This document shows positions 41,639 to 50,737 of a stretch of 60,111 nucleotides of DNA, in pieces; the first letter of the stretch is position 1; each line of letters opens with the position of its first letter. The translations under genes and the position numbers were made by a program. The notes beneath the pieces were generated by a model that was not told the DNA's origin, did no database searches, and saw nothing but the letters and a program-made list of their open reading frames with translations. Source of the stretch: Methylocystis silviterrae (GTDB taxonomy: Bacteria > Pseudomonadota > Alphaproteobacteria > Rhizobiales > Beijerinckiaceae). The stretch spans positions 1-60,111 of the forward strand of contig NZ_JABVWW010000016.1 in assembly GCF_013350005.1 (NCBI RefSeq), in the 5' to 3' direction.

Positions 41639-41882
41639 GATCTTCTCGCGCAGCCTGGCGAGCGAGGACGCGCGCGAGACAAAGAATCGCGCTATCCAGT
41701 TCGACTTGCAAGGCCTGTTTTTCTAATCGATTTGGCTCGCTTCGCTGAAGATGCGGATGAGGAATATTTAGCCGTGAATCCTCCGCTCTAGCAGGGCATG
41801 GGTGCTCGTTCGCGCTGCGCTGAGACACAGCAACAACGTTACGGTTTCTCTTTGTCCGTGCGATCCTTTCCGCATTGTCCAT
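41556..41882 (-). CDS. Hypothetical protein upstream of the serine recombinase
   Basis: About 108 residues from the ATG at 41882 (MDNAERIARTKRN). The second half, NRLEKQALQVELDSAILCLA and then RVLARQAAREDHARE, is a natural-looking amphipathic helix. The 3' end overlaps the recombinase start by about 80 bases in another frame, so the true end or a frameshift is uncertain. Such small genes often precede this recombinase type. No function known. Confidence 0.4.
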   Translation of the reverse strand: MDNAERIARTKRNRNVVAVSQRSANEHPCPARAEDSRLNIPHPHLQRSEPNRLEKQALQVELDSAILCLARVLARQAAREDHARECADETRQNETRRDLCSLLDRPSG

Positions 41883-42066
41883 GTTCCGATCATGGCCGCA
41901 CAATCTCGTCGGTGTAAGTCAATCGCGCTCCGTGTCGAAGAAAAGGATGTTATCTCGCGTAAATCGGATGCCGATGATTTCCAGCTGCTCGCAGATAGTA
42001 GCGCGACGCTGACCTACGCCCCAGTATGGCTGGCCGAGAATGATAATCCGGCGCTACGCCGACTCC

Positions 42067-42351
42067 TCAGACTTGCGCGGAAGACGGCGAAGAAAGGCTG
42101 AAGGGCGATTTTGGCGGCGCCGGCGCGGCAGGTTTCTGGGTGGGATTGCGCGCTTTCGCAAAGCCTCGATCGCTCGCGATAAATTTTTCCAGCATCGGCG
42201 CGATGAGCTTTGCGGGCTCGACGGGCTTGCCGGTTTCCTTCGCGAGAATCTCCGCATAAGCGACCAGATTTCGGTGAAGCGCGGCTGATAGCGTAACGGT
42301 GAGCTTCACCGGTTTGTCGTCATCGATCCCGGCGAGTTTCAGTTTGGTCAT
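42067..42351 (-). CDS. DUF2274 protein of the trb locus
   Basis: 94 residues. MTKLKLAGIDDDKPVKLTVT then LSAALHRNLVAYAEILAKE is the DUF2274 pattern, a small ribbon-helix-helix-like protein placed after trbI in many alphaproteobacterial conjugative elements. Overlaps the trbI stop by 4 bases. A Pro/Ala/Ser-rich tail follows. Role unknown, perhaps regulatory. Confidence 0.88.
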   Translation of the reverse strand: MTKLKLAGIDDDKPVKLTVTLSAALHRNLVAYAEILAKETGKPVEPAKLIAPMLEKFIASDRGFAKARNPTQKPAAPAPPKSPFSLSSPSSAQV

Positions 42352-43556
42352 GGATCATCCCGCTGCGCAGCGATGGTTGCTCTCTCTCGGTATGGCGCGA
42401 GCACAAGATCGCGCGTGATGATGACGCGCACGGGAAAACCCGGCCTGATGGTCAGCGTCGGCTGAATGTTGAGATTGCGGCCGACGATCTGTTGGCCTGT
42501 CTGATTGAGGCTTTGCGCGCCGCCGCGACGCAGCGCCTGGATGAGCACGCTTTCTTCGCCCGTCGTTCCGAGCTGGGTTCCGACGCCGAGAATGGTCGAT
42601 ACCGCGGCGGCCCCCGCCAGTCGCAACCAATGATGATCGACCTCGTCTTCGAGCCCCGAATAGCCAGCTGCGTCGGCGCCTGGCTGGCGCTCCAGCACGA
42701 TGGATTGGCCGTCCGGAAGGATCAGCCGATTCCACACGAGCAGCACGCGCGATTGGCCGAAGGCTATTGACGAGTCATAGACGCCGATCAGCTTCGCGCC
42801 CTGGGGGATAAGCAGGAAGCGCCCGGTCGGGCTGTCATAGACGTTCTCGGTGACTTGCGCAGTGATCTGCCCGGGAAGATCGGAGCGGATGCCGGTGACG
42901 AGCGCGGCGGGAATGACGGCGCCGGCTTGCAACACGTAACGAGAAGCGGGTTGCGCCAGACAATCGGAACTCACGGTGCGACGATCGGCGGGCGCATTGA
43001 CGAAGGCGAGTTTGCGGTCCTGCATATTCTGGATCGCGTTTGGATCGATCGGCGGCGCCTCGCCGAATTCGACATTCGGCGACGCGGACGCGGTTCCCGA
43101 CGCAGGGGCAAGAGCGCCAGCCGCCGGACGCTCATGCGCATTCGTCGATGCGAAGAGTTTCGCGGTGCGCGCCGCTTCGCGTTCCTGACCGATGCGTTGT
43201 TGTTCTGGATCGACACTTGTTTGCGGCAATTGCCCCTGCGCGGCAAGGATCGGCCGACCGAGATCGCCGGGGAGCGGCGGGCCGAGCTTTGGAACGTCTT
43301 TTGGCAAGCCAGCGTAGTCGCGCGGCAGGTTCACGAGACCATCGGCCGTTGTCTTCGCCTCGGTGTTGTAAAGTTCCGGCGCGGGGCCGGAGCGCCCGCG
43401 CTGCTGCAGGGCGAAAACGGTGAGCCCCAGAATGGCGGTGGCGGAGACGCCGGAAAGCGCGATCAACACGCGTCGGGAGAGGCGTGTGACCGGCGGGCGT
43501 TCGGGACGAAGCCGCAATTCTTCAGCGAGCTTCCTCTCGTTCTCCGGCGCGCTCAT
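42348..43556 (-). CDS. trbI: Conjugal transfer protein TrbI (VirB10-like)
   Basis: 402 residues. A short cytoplasmic N-terminus, one membrane helix (about 28-48), a Pro-rich periplasmic linker, and a C-terminal VirB10/TrbI beta-barrel domain: LQAGAVIPAALVTGIRSDLP, IPQGAKLIGVYDSSIAFGQS, DHHWLRLAGAAAVSTILGVG, with NLNIQPTLTIRPGFPVRVII near the end. It spans inner to outer membrane in the type IV channel. Overlaps trbG and DUF2274 by 4 bases. Confidence 0.93.
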   Translation of the reverse strand: MSAPENERKLAEELRLRPERPPVTRLSRRVLIALSGVSATAILGLTVFALQQRGRSGPAPELYNTEAKTTADGLVNLPRDYAGLPKDVPKLGPPLPGDLGRPILAAQGQLPQTSVDPEQQRIGQEREAARTAKLFASTNAHERPAAGALAPASGTASASPNVEFGEAPPIDPNAIQNMQDRKLAFVNAPADRRTVSSDCLAQPASRYVLQAGAVIPAALVTGIRSDLPGQITAQVTENVYDSPTGRFLLIPQGAKLIGVYDSSIAFGQSRVLLVWNRLILPDGQSIVLERQPGADAAGYSGLEDEVDHHWLRLAGAAAVSTILGVGTQLGTTGEESVLIQALRRGGAQSLNQTGQQIVGRNLNIQPTLTIRPGFPVRVIITRDLVLAPYRERATIAAQRDDP

Positions 43557-44548
43557 ATCGCCGGCCTCCCGTCGCTGCGCACGATACGAACGACTTGCTG
43601 TGAGTCGGCGCCAAAGCGCAGCTCCGCGGCAGCGAAGAGCCGGTCAATGATCATGTGATTGCCGCGCACGCGGTAATTGACGAGCTGGCTGTCGCCGGAG
43701 GCGCCGATGGTAAAGAGTGGTGGCGTCTCGCCCTGGGAGATCCCGCGCGGAAATTCGACATAGACCTTGCGGCCGTCGTCAAAGGCGCGCAGCGGTCGCC
43801 AGGGCGCGGCGTCCCCCTCGATCGCATAGCGAAAATTGAGCCTTGCGAGATCGAGCGCGACATCAATTGGCGCAGCGGCTTCGGCGGCGACATTCTGCCG
43901 GCGCAGCGCCATGAGCTCGTCCTGCGGATAGCACCAGGACACGGAAGCCATGTAGGTCTTCTCGGTCGAGCGCAGTTCGAGATGATAGGTGCGCCGGTCG
44001 GTGTTGATGACGAGATTGGTCATCAGATCGGCGCGCGTCGGCTTGACCATGATATGGGTTTTTTGCGTATTCCCCGCGCCGCTTTCCGTATCGCCGATGA
44101 TCCAGCGCACCGTATCGCCGGCGGCGACGGGACCGGAGCCGACCAGCTGTTCGCCGTCCTGCAGGGCGATGTCGGTGATCTCGCCGGGGGAAGCGTAGAC
44201 TTGATAGAGCGCGCCGTCGGAAAACGGATAGATTTGGACGGCGTTGATATAGTCGGCTCGCCTCGGCTGGATCCGCGCGGCGGCGTTGGCCTGTTCGACT
44301 CGTATTTTCGGATCGTTCGGCTCATCAGGTTCGCCCTTGCCTCGCGGCAAGATTTTGAGCTGGCCTGGCAGCGGCAGGAGTTTGGGGACTTCGACGATTT
44401 TGACTGGGCCCGGCGGCTCGCTCTGCAATGCGGCGGGAGCGGGAAGATCGTCATAGGCGATCTCCGGCGGCTTGACGGTCGAGCAACCGGTCAGCGCGGT
44501 GGAGCCGAGCAGCAGAACGATCGATGCGCGTAGCGAAAGCAGCGTCAT
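43553..44548 (-). CDS. trbG: Conjugal transfer protein TrbG (VirB9-like)
   Basis: 331 residues. A lipoprotein signal ends LLLGSTALTGCS (lipobox Cys near 22). The VirB9/CagX domain follows: AVQIYPFSDGALYQVYASPG, IMVKPTRADLMTNLVINTDR, RTYHLELRSTEKTYMASVSW, and the C-terminal NFRYAIEGDAAPWRPLRAFD and KVYVEFPRG. It forms the outer-membrane core with TrbI. Overlaps both neighbours by 4 bases. Confidence 0.92.
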   Translation of the reverse strand: MTLLSLRASIVLLLGSTALTGCSTVKPPEIAYDDLPAPAALQSEPPGPVKIVEVPKLLPLPGQLKILPRGKGEPDEPNDPKIRVEQANAAARIQPRRADYINAVQIYPFSDGALYQVYASPGEITDIALQDGEQLVGSGPVAAGDTVRWIIGDTESGAGNTQKTHIMVKPTRADLMTNLVINTDRRTYHLELRSTEKTYMASVSWCYPQDELMALRRQNVAAEAAAPIDVALDLARLNFRYAIEGDAAPWRPLRAFDDGRKVYVEFPRGISQGETPPLFTIGASGDSQLVNYRVRGNHMIIDRLFAAAELRFGADSQQVVRIVRSDGRPAI

Positions 44549-45228
44549 TGTCCGAACTCCTTCGACCAGTTGACGGCGTGGATTAAGACGCCGAGCGGAT
44601 TCTTGCGCAGGCGCTCGGCGTCGCGCGGCGGCTGAACGATGATGGTGAGGATGGCCGTCCAGCGTTCGGTCGATGCGAGACTCGCGTTCTCATAGCGTCG
44701 CTCGGTCCAGGCGACGCGGAAGGAATCGTCGGAGGCGCGAATGACGCTGGCGACCTCGATCGCGATCTGGATTTGTCCGATTTTGGCGAAGGGATCATTG
44801 GCGCGGGCGTAATCGTTTAGGGCCAGCGCGCCCTTATCGGTCGCGAAATCATAGGCCTTCAGCCAATTTTGCCGGACGATGATCGGATCGGAAGGGATGG
44901 CGCGGACATTCTCGACGAAGCGTGCGAGATGCCAGGCGATCTGCGGGTCGGTCGGCTTGTAGTCGGCGATGGCCGGCGCGATCGCCTGCGCTTCGCCGAT
45001 CTTGTCGACCTGCACCACCCAGGGAACGATGGAGCCGCGCGCGCCCTGCCAGACGAGGGCCACGGCGAGGCCGCCGGCGAGAAAGAGATTGCCAAAAGCT
45101 ATGAGCCGCCAGTTCTTCGCCTGCACCCGCGCCGCGCCGATGCGCTCGTCCCAGACTTGCGCGGCTTTTTGATAGGGCGTTTCGGGTTCGGGCGTGCGCC
45201 CGTAGCGGATGGAAGAGCGTTTGAACAT
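44545..45228 (-). CDS. trbF: Conjugal transfer protein TrbF (VirB8-like)
   Basis: 227 residues. An N-terminal cytoplasmic part containing TPYQKAAQVWDERIGAARVQ, one membrane helix (LIAFGNLFLAGGLAVALVW), then an NTF2-like VirB8 periplasmic domain (IAWHLARFVENVRAIPSDPI, ERRYENASLASTERW). Inner-membrane assembly factor. Start overlaps the trbL stop by one base. Confidence 0.92.
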   Translation of the reverse strand: MFKRSSIRYGRTPEPETPYQKAAQVWDERIGAARVQAKNWRLIAFGNLFLAGGLAVALVWQGARGSIVPWVVQVDKIGEAQAIAPAIADYKPTDPQIAWHLARFVENVRAIPSDPIIVRQNWLKAYDFATDKGALALNDYARANDPFAKIGQIQIAIEVASVIRASDDSFRVAWTERRYENASLASTERWTAILTIIVQPPRDAERLRKNPLGVLIHAVNWSKEFGQ

Positions 45229-46505
45229 CAGCGCGCCTCGGAAAGGTTGATGGACGCGCCGGCGCCATGGGCGTCGCCGGCGCGAATAGAATGAGCGGCG
45301 AGCGAGAGGCCGTGACTGACGGTCTGCGCGCGCTTTAGGCGCTTGGCCCAGGCGGGCTCGCCGCTCGTAAGAGGCGCTGTGGCGTCTGGCGTCATCGATG
45401 GATCGCTTCCGCCGCCTGCGGCTGGGGCCGTGCCGATCGCTGAAGCAGAAGAGAACTGCCCACGTGCCACGCCTATTCCTCCTCCCGGCCCGCCATTCGG
45501 CCCGGAAGGTGGAGCGCCAAATGACGGCGGTGCACTCGGTGATCCCGGTCCGCTTCCCGGCGGGATCATCGTTGCGGCTGCCGTGTCACGATTGCCGCCA
45601 AGGGAATCGAGGGCGCCGCCAGCGTAACGCGCCGCGCCATAGGTTGCGGCGGCGCCGCCGGCGACAATCAGGCCGGTTCCAACGACAGCGCCGGCGCCAA
45701 GCTGCGGTCCGCCCGAGACGATGCCATTTGCGACCCCGGGACCGAAGACGCCGAGGCCAAGAAGCGTCAGCGCCGCCAGCACCAATGTCATGGCGTCGTC
45801 GATCGTCGGCTGCGCGCCGCCAGCCCCTTGTGTGAATTGCGTAAACAGCATCGAGCCGATGCCGATGATGACGGCGAGCACCAGCACTTTGACGCCAGAT
45901 GAGACGACATTGCCGAGCACGCGTTCGGCCAGAAAAGCGGTCTTGCCGAAGAGACCGAAGGGGATGAGCACGAAGCTGGCGAGCGTCGTCAGTTTGAACT
46001 CGATCAGCGTGACGAAGAGCTGGATCGCCAGAATGAAGAAGCTGAGGAGAACGATCAGCCAGGCGAAGAGCAGGACGGCGATCTGGATGAAGTTCTCAAA
46101 AAACGAGACATAGCCCATCAGACCGGAAATCGCTTCAAGGATCGGCCGGCCGGCGTCGATGCCGATCTGAGCGACGCGTCCGGGACGCAGAAAGTCCGCC
46201 GCGGCGAGGCCGCTTCCGGCGGCTTTGAGGCCAAGCCCGGAAAAGCTTTCGAAGACGATGCTGGCGAGATGGTTCCAATTGCCGATGAGCTAGGCGAAGA
46301 CGCCGACGAACAGCGTCTTCTTGACGAGACGGGCGATGATGTCCTCGTCCGGCGCCAGACTCCAGAAGAGCGCGGCGAGCACGATGTCGATGACGACCAG
46401 CGTCGACGCCAGAAAGCCGACTTCGCCGCCAAGGAGGCCGAAGCCGGAATCGATATAGGAGGTGAAGACCTCGAGAAACCGATCGATGACGCCGGTCCCG
46501 CCCAT
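45228..46505 (-). pseudogene. trbL: Conjugal transfer protein TrbL (VirB6-like), interrupted by an amber codon
   Basis: The 426-codon frame starts MGGTGVIDRFLEVFTSYIDS at 46505 and ends in the variable Gly/Pro-rich tail. Codon 72 is TAG (46292-46290) between VKKTLFVGVFA and LIGNW; TrbL proteins have Tyr there, so TAC or TAT has become TAG. The rest keeps five or more membrane helices in frame (VLLFAWLIVLLSFFILAIQL etc.). Without suppression the mating channel cannot form. A base-call error is the alternative. Confidence 0.85.
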
Positions 46506-46509
46506 GACG

Positions 46510-46926
46510 TCACTCGCTCTTGAGCTTTTGCGAAGGCTTTGGCGCGGGCGACGTTTTGGGCGCGGTCGTCGGCGCGGGCTTTTCGAGCGCGCGCGGCGCC
46601 GAGGGGAACATGTCCAGCGGCTTCGTAGCGTCTTCGGCGGGCTCGGCCGGCGGCGCGAAGAATTTGCGCCGCTGCTCGGCCCAAAGCGCGCGGCATTTGG
46701 GATCATCGGCCTGTTCGATCGGGATCGTCGCGCAGCGCAGCAGCTCTCCGTCGATCCGAGGCGCTTCTACCGGCGCGCCCGTGGGCAAAACAGACGACGA
46801 TTGCGCTCTCGCCGCCACGTCGGCGTCGCAGGTCGCCTCGACGCCGACAAGAGCGATGGCGCCGATCACGACGCCGAGCGCGATAAAGCCGATATTCTCG
46901 GGAGCGATCCAATCTTCGATTTTCAT
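46510..46926 (-). CDS. trbK: TrbK-type entry exclusion protein (TrbK-alt)
   Basis: 138 residues from the ATG at 46926; a TTG at 46941 is possible. One N-terminal helix (FIALGVVIGAIALVGVE) and then a periplasmic part with RCATIPIEQADDPKCRALWA, the Cys pair and pattern of the TrbK-alt family, and a Pro/Ala-rich tail. Such proteins reduce transfer into cells already carrying the element. Placed between trbJ and trbL as usual. Confidence 0.8.
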   Translation of the reverse strand: MKIEDWIAPENIGFIALGVVIGAIALVGVEATCDADVAARAQSSSVLPTGAPVEAPRIDGELLRCATIPIEQADDPKCRALWAEQRRKFFAPPAEPAEDATKPLDMFPSAPRALEKPAPTTAPKTSPAPKPSQKLKSE

Positions 46927-46941
46927 CTCGGCGCGCCTCAA

Positions 46942-47685
46942 TCAGTGGAACATGGAGACATTTCCGGGCTGGTAGCCCTGGCTAGGGACAATGAAGCGGC
47001 GCATTTGTTCGCGCGCCTGTTCCTGCGCTTGCGCGCTGCGGGCCATCTCCAGCGACTGGGCGCGGCCTTGCGACGCGAGCAGCGCCGTCACATCGGCAAG
47101 CTGTTTGCTTTGAAGCGCGAGGAGTTGATTGCCGGCCTGCGACGCCTGCAACGCGCCGACGGCGGATTGGCTGGGCGAGATCAGCGCGCTTGCTTCGGAT
47201 CGGGCGGTTTCGACGCCTTGCACGATGCCGGCCTGAACGCGCAGCGCGTCCTGGAATCCCGCGAGAGAATTCTGCCAGCGTTGCCGGGCGCCGTCGATGA
47301 GCGACGCGCTGCTCGCCGACGCGTTCGCCGCTCCATACTGGGTGGAAAAAGCCTGATTGATCTGCTGCACGTCATAGGCGATTCGCTGGGCCTGATGCAG
47401 GAGCTGCTGGGTCTGCGCAATCGATTGCTGGACGGTCTGCAGTGACGAATAGGGAAGATTGGTGAGATTGCGCACCTGATTCATGATCATCCGCGCCTCG
47501 TTTTGGAGGCTGGTGATCTGATTGTTGATCTGCTGCAGCGTATTCGCCGCCGTCATCACGTTCTGGGCGTAATTGCTTGGATCGAACACCATGAACTGCG
47601 CGCGCGTCGCCCCGAGCGGCGCGAGGGACAGCGCCAGGGCGAGCGCGAGGCGGCTTGCGGAGATGGGGAAACGACTGCGATTCAT
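46942..47685 (-). CDS. trbJ: Conjugal transfer protein TrbJ (VirB5-like)
   Basis: 247 residues with a signal peptide (cleavage near TRAQF). It begins FMVFDPSNYAQNVMTAANTL, the TrbJ signature, then long Gln-rich helices (NNQITSLQNEARMIMNQVRN, SLQTVQQSIAQTQQLLHQAQ). Likely a minor pilus component. Overlaps the trbE stop by 4 bases. Confidence 0.92.
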   Translation of the reverse strand: MNRSRFPISASRLALALALSLAPLGATRAQFMVFDPSNYAQNVMTAANTLQQINNQITSLQNEARMIMNQVRNLTNLPYSSLQTVQQSIAQTQQLLHQAQRIAYDVQQINQAFSTQYGAANASASSASLIDGARQRWQNSLAGFQDALRVQAGIVQGVETARSEASALISPSQSAVGALQASQAGNQLLALQSKQLADVTALLASQGRAQSLEMARSAQAQEQAREQMRRFIVPSQGYQPGNVSMFH

Positions 47686-50120
47686 GACGTGGCCTCCACT
47701 TCGTTTTGTTGAGGGAGAAGATCGGCGGCCCAGACGAGGCCGCGGCTGACGAGCCAGGCGCGCGCAAAGCCGTCACGGCCATATTCGGTAATCAGCCCCG
47801 AGATGAGCTTTTGATCTGTCTTCGAGGACGCCGCGCAGAGCGCCAGCGCCAGCGGACCAAGGCCAAGTTCGAACAGCCGATTGCCGCGCCGCGATTGGCA
47901 GTAGTAGTCGCGCTTTGGCGTCGCCCGCGCGATGATCTCGATCTGCCTGTCGTTCAGGCCGAAGCGGCGATAGATGGCGGCGATCTGCGGCTCGAAGGCG
48001 CGTTCATTCGGGAGAAACAGGCGCGTCAGACAGCTCTCGACGATCGCCGGCGCAATCGGGCTCCTTTCGATATCGGCGAGCGACTGGGTGGCGAAGACGA
48101 CGGAGGCGTTCTTCTTGCGCAGGGTCTTGAGCCATGCGCGCAACTGGCCGGCAAAACCCTTGTCGTCGAGGGCGAGCCAGCCTTCATCGACGATGATCAG
48201 GCTCGGCGACCCATCGAGTTGGCCTTCGATGCGATGGAAGAGGCAGGCGAGAACGGCGGGCGCGGCCGATGAGCCGATCAGCCCTTCGGTCTCGAAAGTC
48301 TGAACGTCGGTGGCGCCGAGAACTTCGGCGTCGGCGTCAAGGAGCCGCCCATGCGGTCCGCCAAGGCAGAAAGGTTTTAGTGCGCGCTTGAGGGCGTTGG
48401 ATTGCAACAGGACCGAGAGCCCGGTCAGCGTGCGCTCAGGGGCCGGCGCCGAGGCGAGGGAGCCGAGCGCCGTCCAGAGATGTTCTTTGACCTCCGGGGT
48501 GACGCTGACATTTTCGCGGGCGAGGATTGCGGCGATCCATTCGGCCGCCCAGGCGCGCTCCGCCACTTCATCAACGCGCGCCAGCGGCTGCAGGGAGACG
48601 GGAACGACGGCGTCATCATTGAGCGAACCGCCAAGATCGTTCCACTCGCCGCCCATCGCGAGCGTCGCGGCGCGCGCCGATCCCCCGAAATCGAAAATGA
48701 AAATCTGAGAATTTTCATATCGGCGAAACTGCAGCGCCATCAACGCCAGCAGCACGCTCTTGCCGGCCCCGGTCGGACCGACAATCAGCGTATGCCCGAC
48801 ATCGCCGACATGCAGCGAGAAGCGAAACGGCGTCGATCCTTCAGTCCGCGCGAAGAACAGCGGCGGCGCGTGAAGATGCGCATCCTGTCGGGGGCCCGCC
48901 CAGACCGCCGAGAGCGGAATCATATGGGCGAGGTTGAGCGTCGAGACCGGCGGCTGGCGGACATTGGCGTAGACATGTCCGGGGAGGGACCCAAGCCAGG
49001 CCTCGATCGCGTTGACCGTCTCGACCATGCAGGTGAAGGCGCGGCCCTGGATGACCTTCTTGGCGAGCCGAAGCTTTTCGTCGGCAAGGCGCGGATCATC
49101 GTCCCAGACGGTCAGCGTCGCCGTCACATAGGCTTCGCCGATCAGATCGGAGCCGAGATCCTGCAGGGCTGCGTCGGCTTCGAGCGCCTTGTTATGGGCG
49201 TCGGTGTCGAGCAGCACCGAGGCTTCATTGGTCATCACCTCCTTGAGGATGGCGAAGATGGATTTGCGCTTGGCGAACCATTGCCGCCGGATGCGGGTCA
49301 GGATTTTGGTGGCGTCGCTCTTGTCGAGCGCGAGCGCCCGCGTCGACCAGCGATAGGGAAAGGCGAGCCGATTGAGTTCGTCGAGAACGCCGGGATAGGT
49401 CGCTGAGGGAAAGCCCATGATGGTGAGGGTGCGCAGATGTGCGCTCCCAAGCCGCGGCTCCAGGCCGCCGGTCAAAGGTTCGTCGATGAGAATGGCGTCG
49501 AGATGCATCGGCGTCTCGGGGACGCGCACATTGTGGCGTTTGGTCGAGATGCAGGAATGAAGATAGGTCAGCGTCTCGGGATCGGAGAGCCAGTCGGCCT
49601 CCGGCGCGAAGCCTTCAATCAGCTGGAGCAGGCGATCCGTGCGATCGATAAAGCCGGCAAGCTCCGCGCGCGGCGTATCGCCAGAGGCGCGTCCTTCATA
49701 GAGCCAGCTCTCGGCGCCAGCCGCGTCATCTTCCGGCGCCAGAAAGACGAGGGTGAGAAAATACCCGCTCTCGAAATGCGCGCTTTCCTCTTCGAACTGG
49801 GCGCGGCGCTCTTCATCGACCAGCGCCGAGACGGAATCGGGAAAGCGGCCTGCAGGATAATGTTGTGCAGGATTGCGCTGCGCCTCGAAGAAGATGGCCC
49901 ATCCTGACCCCAGACGCCGCAGCGCATTGTTCAGACGCGCCGTCGCGCCGACGAGTTCGGCCGGCGTCGCGCTATCGAGGTCCGGCCCCCGAAACCGCGC
50001 CGTCCGCTGGAACGAGCCGTCCTTGTTCAACACGACGCCGGGCGCGACCAACGCCGCCCATGGCAGGAAGTCGGCGAGGCTTTGCGGCTTTTTGCGATGT
50101 TCGGCGAGGTTCAGCATCAA
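47682..50120 (-). CDS. trbE: Conjugal transfer ATPase TrbE (VirB4-like)
   Basis: 812 residues. Walker A is VGPTGAGKSVLLALMALQFR (near 450) and Walker B LIIVDEGWLALDDKGFAGQL. AGFIDRTDRLLQLIEGFAPE lies in the N-terminal CagE/VirB4 domain, and FVFATQSLADIERSPIAPAI is the sensor-like motif. It powers pilus assembly and channel gating. Intact over its full length. Ten bases separate it from trbD. Confidence 0.94.
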   Translation of the reverse strand: MMLNLAEHRKKPQSLADFLPWAALVAPGVVLNKDGSFQRTARFRGPDLDSATPAELVGATARLNNALRRLGSGWAIFFEAQRNPAQHYPAGRFPDSVSALVDEERRAQFEEESAHFESGYFLTLVFLAPEDDAAGAESWLYEGRASGDTPRAELAGFIDRTDRLLQLIEGFAPEADWLSDPETLTYLHSCISTKRHNVRVPETPMHLDAILIDEPLTGGLEPRLGSAHLRTLTIMGFPSATYPGVLDELNRLAFPYRWSTRALALDKSDATKILTRIRRQWFAKRKSIFAILKEVMTNEASVLLDTDAHNKALEADAALQDLGSDLIGEAYVTATLTVWDDDPRLADEKLRLAKKVIQGRAFTCMVETVNAIEAWLGSLPGHVYANVRQPPVSTLNLAHMIPLSAVWAGPRQDAHLHAPPLFFARTEGSTPFRFSLHVGDVGHTLIVGPTGAGKSVLLALMALQFRRYENSQIFIFDFGGSARAATLAMGGEWNDLGGSLNDDAVVPVSLQPLARVDEVAERAWAAEWIAAILARENVSVTPEVKEHLWTALGSLASAPAPERTLTGLSVLLQSNALKRALKPFCLGGPHGRLLDADAEVLGATDVQTFETEGLIGSSAAPAVLACLFHRIEGQLDGSPSLIIVDEGWLALDDKGFAGQLRAWLKTLRKKNASVVFATQSLADIERSPIAPAIVESCLTRLFLPNERAFEPQIAAIYRRFGLNDRQIEIIARATPKRDYYCQSRRGNRLFELGLGPLALALCAASSKTDQKLISGLITEYGRDGFARAWLVSRGLVWAADLLPQQNEVEATS

Positions 50121-50129
50121 CGCCTCTCC

Positions 50130-50414
50130 TCAAGCGCCAAGATGCGCGGGGTAGCGCAGATGCCGGCGCACGACCTCGACGAAGTCGGGATCGCGCTTTG
50201 CCGCCCAGACGGCGGCAAATTGCGCCACGACCCAGAAGGCGAGGCCAGCAATCCAGAGACGCAGACCGAGACCGAGCGCCGCCGCCAGCGTGCCGTTAAG
50301 AATGGCGATGGCGCGCGGCGCGCCGCCGAGCAGGATCGGCTCGGTCAAGGCGCGATGGACGGGAATCCGAAAGCCAGCGACCGAACCGCCATTTTGAAGA
50401 AGCAAGTTCTCCAT
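50130..50414 (-). CDS. trbD: Conjugal transfer protein TrbD (VirB3-like)
   Basis: 94 residues, short basic N-terminus (GFRIPVHRALTEPILLGGAP), two adjoining membrane helices (AIAILNGTLAAALGLGL, LWIAGLAFWVVAQFAAVWAA) and RDPDFVEVVRRHLRYP at the end, the standard TrbD plan. Start overlaps the trbC stop by one base. Confidence 0.92.
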   Translation of the reverse strand: MENLLLQNGGSVAGFRIPVHRALTEPILLGGAPRAIAILNGTLAAALGLGLRLWIAGLAFWVVAQFAAVWAAKRDPDFVEVVRRHLRYPAHLGA

Positions 50415-50737
50415 CAGATCAGCGCTCCGCCGCCGAAGGAGAAGAAGGAGAGAAAGAAGCTCGACGCGGCGAAGGCGATGGAGAGGCCGAAGACGATCTG
50501 CACCAGCCGCCGAAACCCGCCCGACGTGTCGCCGAAGGCGAGCGTCAGGCCCGTCGTGATGATGATGATGACCGCGACGATCTTGGCGACCGGTCCTTCG
50601 ATCGATTGCAGGATCTGTTGGAGCGGCTGCTCCCAGGGCATGTTGGAGCCGGCGGCGAAGGCAGGCGTCGCAACGGCGGCGACACCGATGATGAGAACGA
50701 CTGCGGCAAAGTGTTTGCGAACAAGAATCCTATTCAT
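50414..50737 (-). CDS. trbC: Conjugal transfer pilin TrbC (VirB2-like)
   Basis: 107 residues from the ATG at 50737. Signal peptide ending ATPAFAAG. Then GSNMPWEQPLQQILQSIEGP and two hydrophobic segments (VAKIVAVIIIITTGLTLAFG; GLSIAFAASSFFLSFFSFGG), as in cyclised TrbC pilins. The 5' end overlaps trbB by 8 bases. Confidence 0.92.
   Translation of the reverse strand: MNRILVRKHFAAVVLIIGVAAVATPAFAAGSNMPWEQPLQQILQSIEGPVAKIVAVIIIITTGLTLAFGDTSGGFRRLVQIVFGLSIAFAASSFFLSFFSFGGGALI

Noticed and set aside
48402-49406. Plus-strand frame of 334 codons opposite trbE
   Set aside because: Antisense of a well-supported VirB4-type ATPase; Arg-rich composition typical of shadows in GC-rich DNA.
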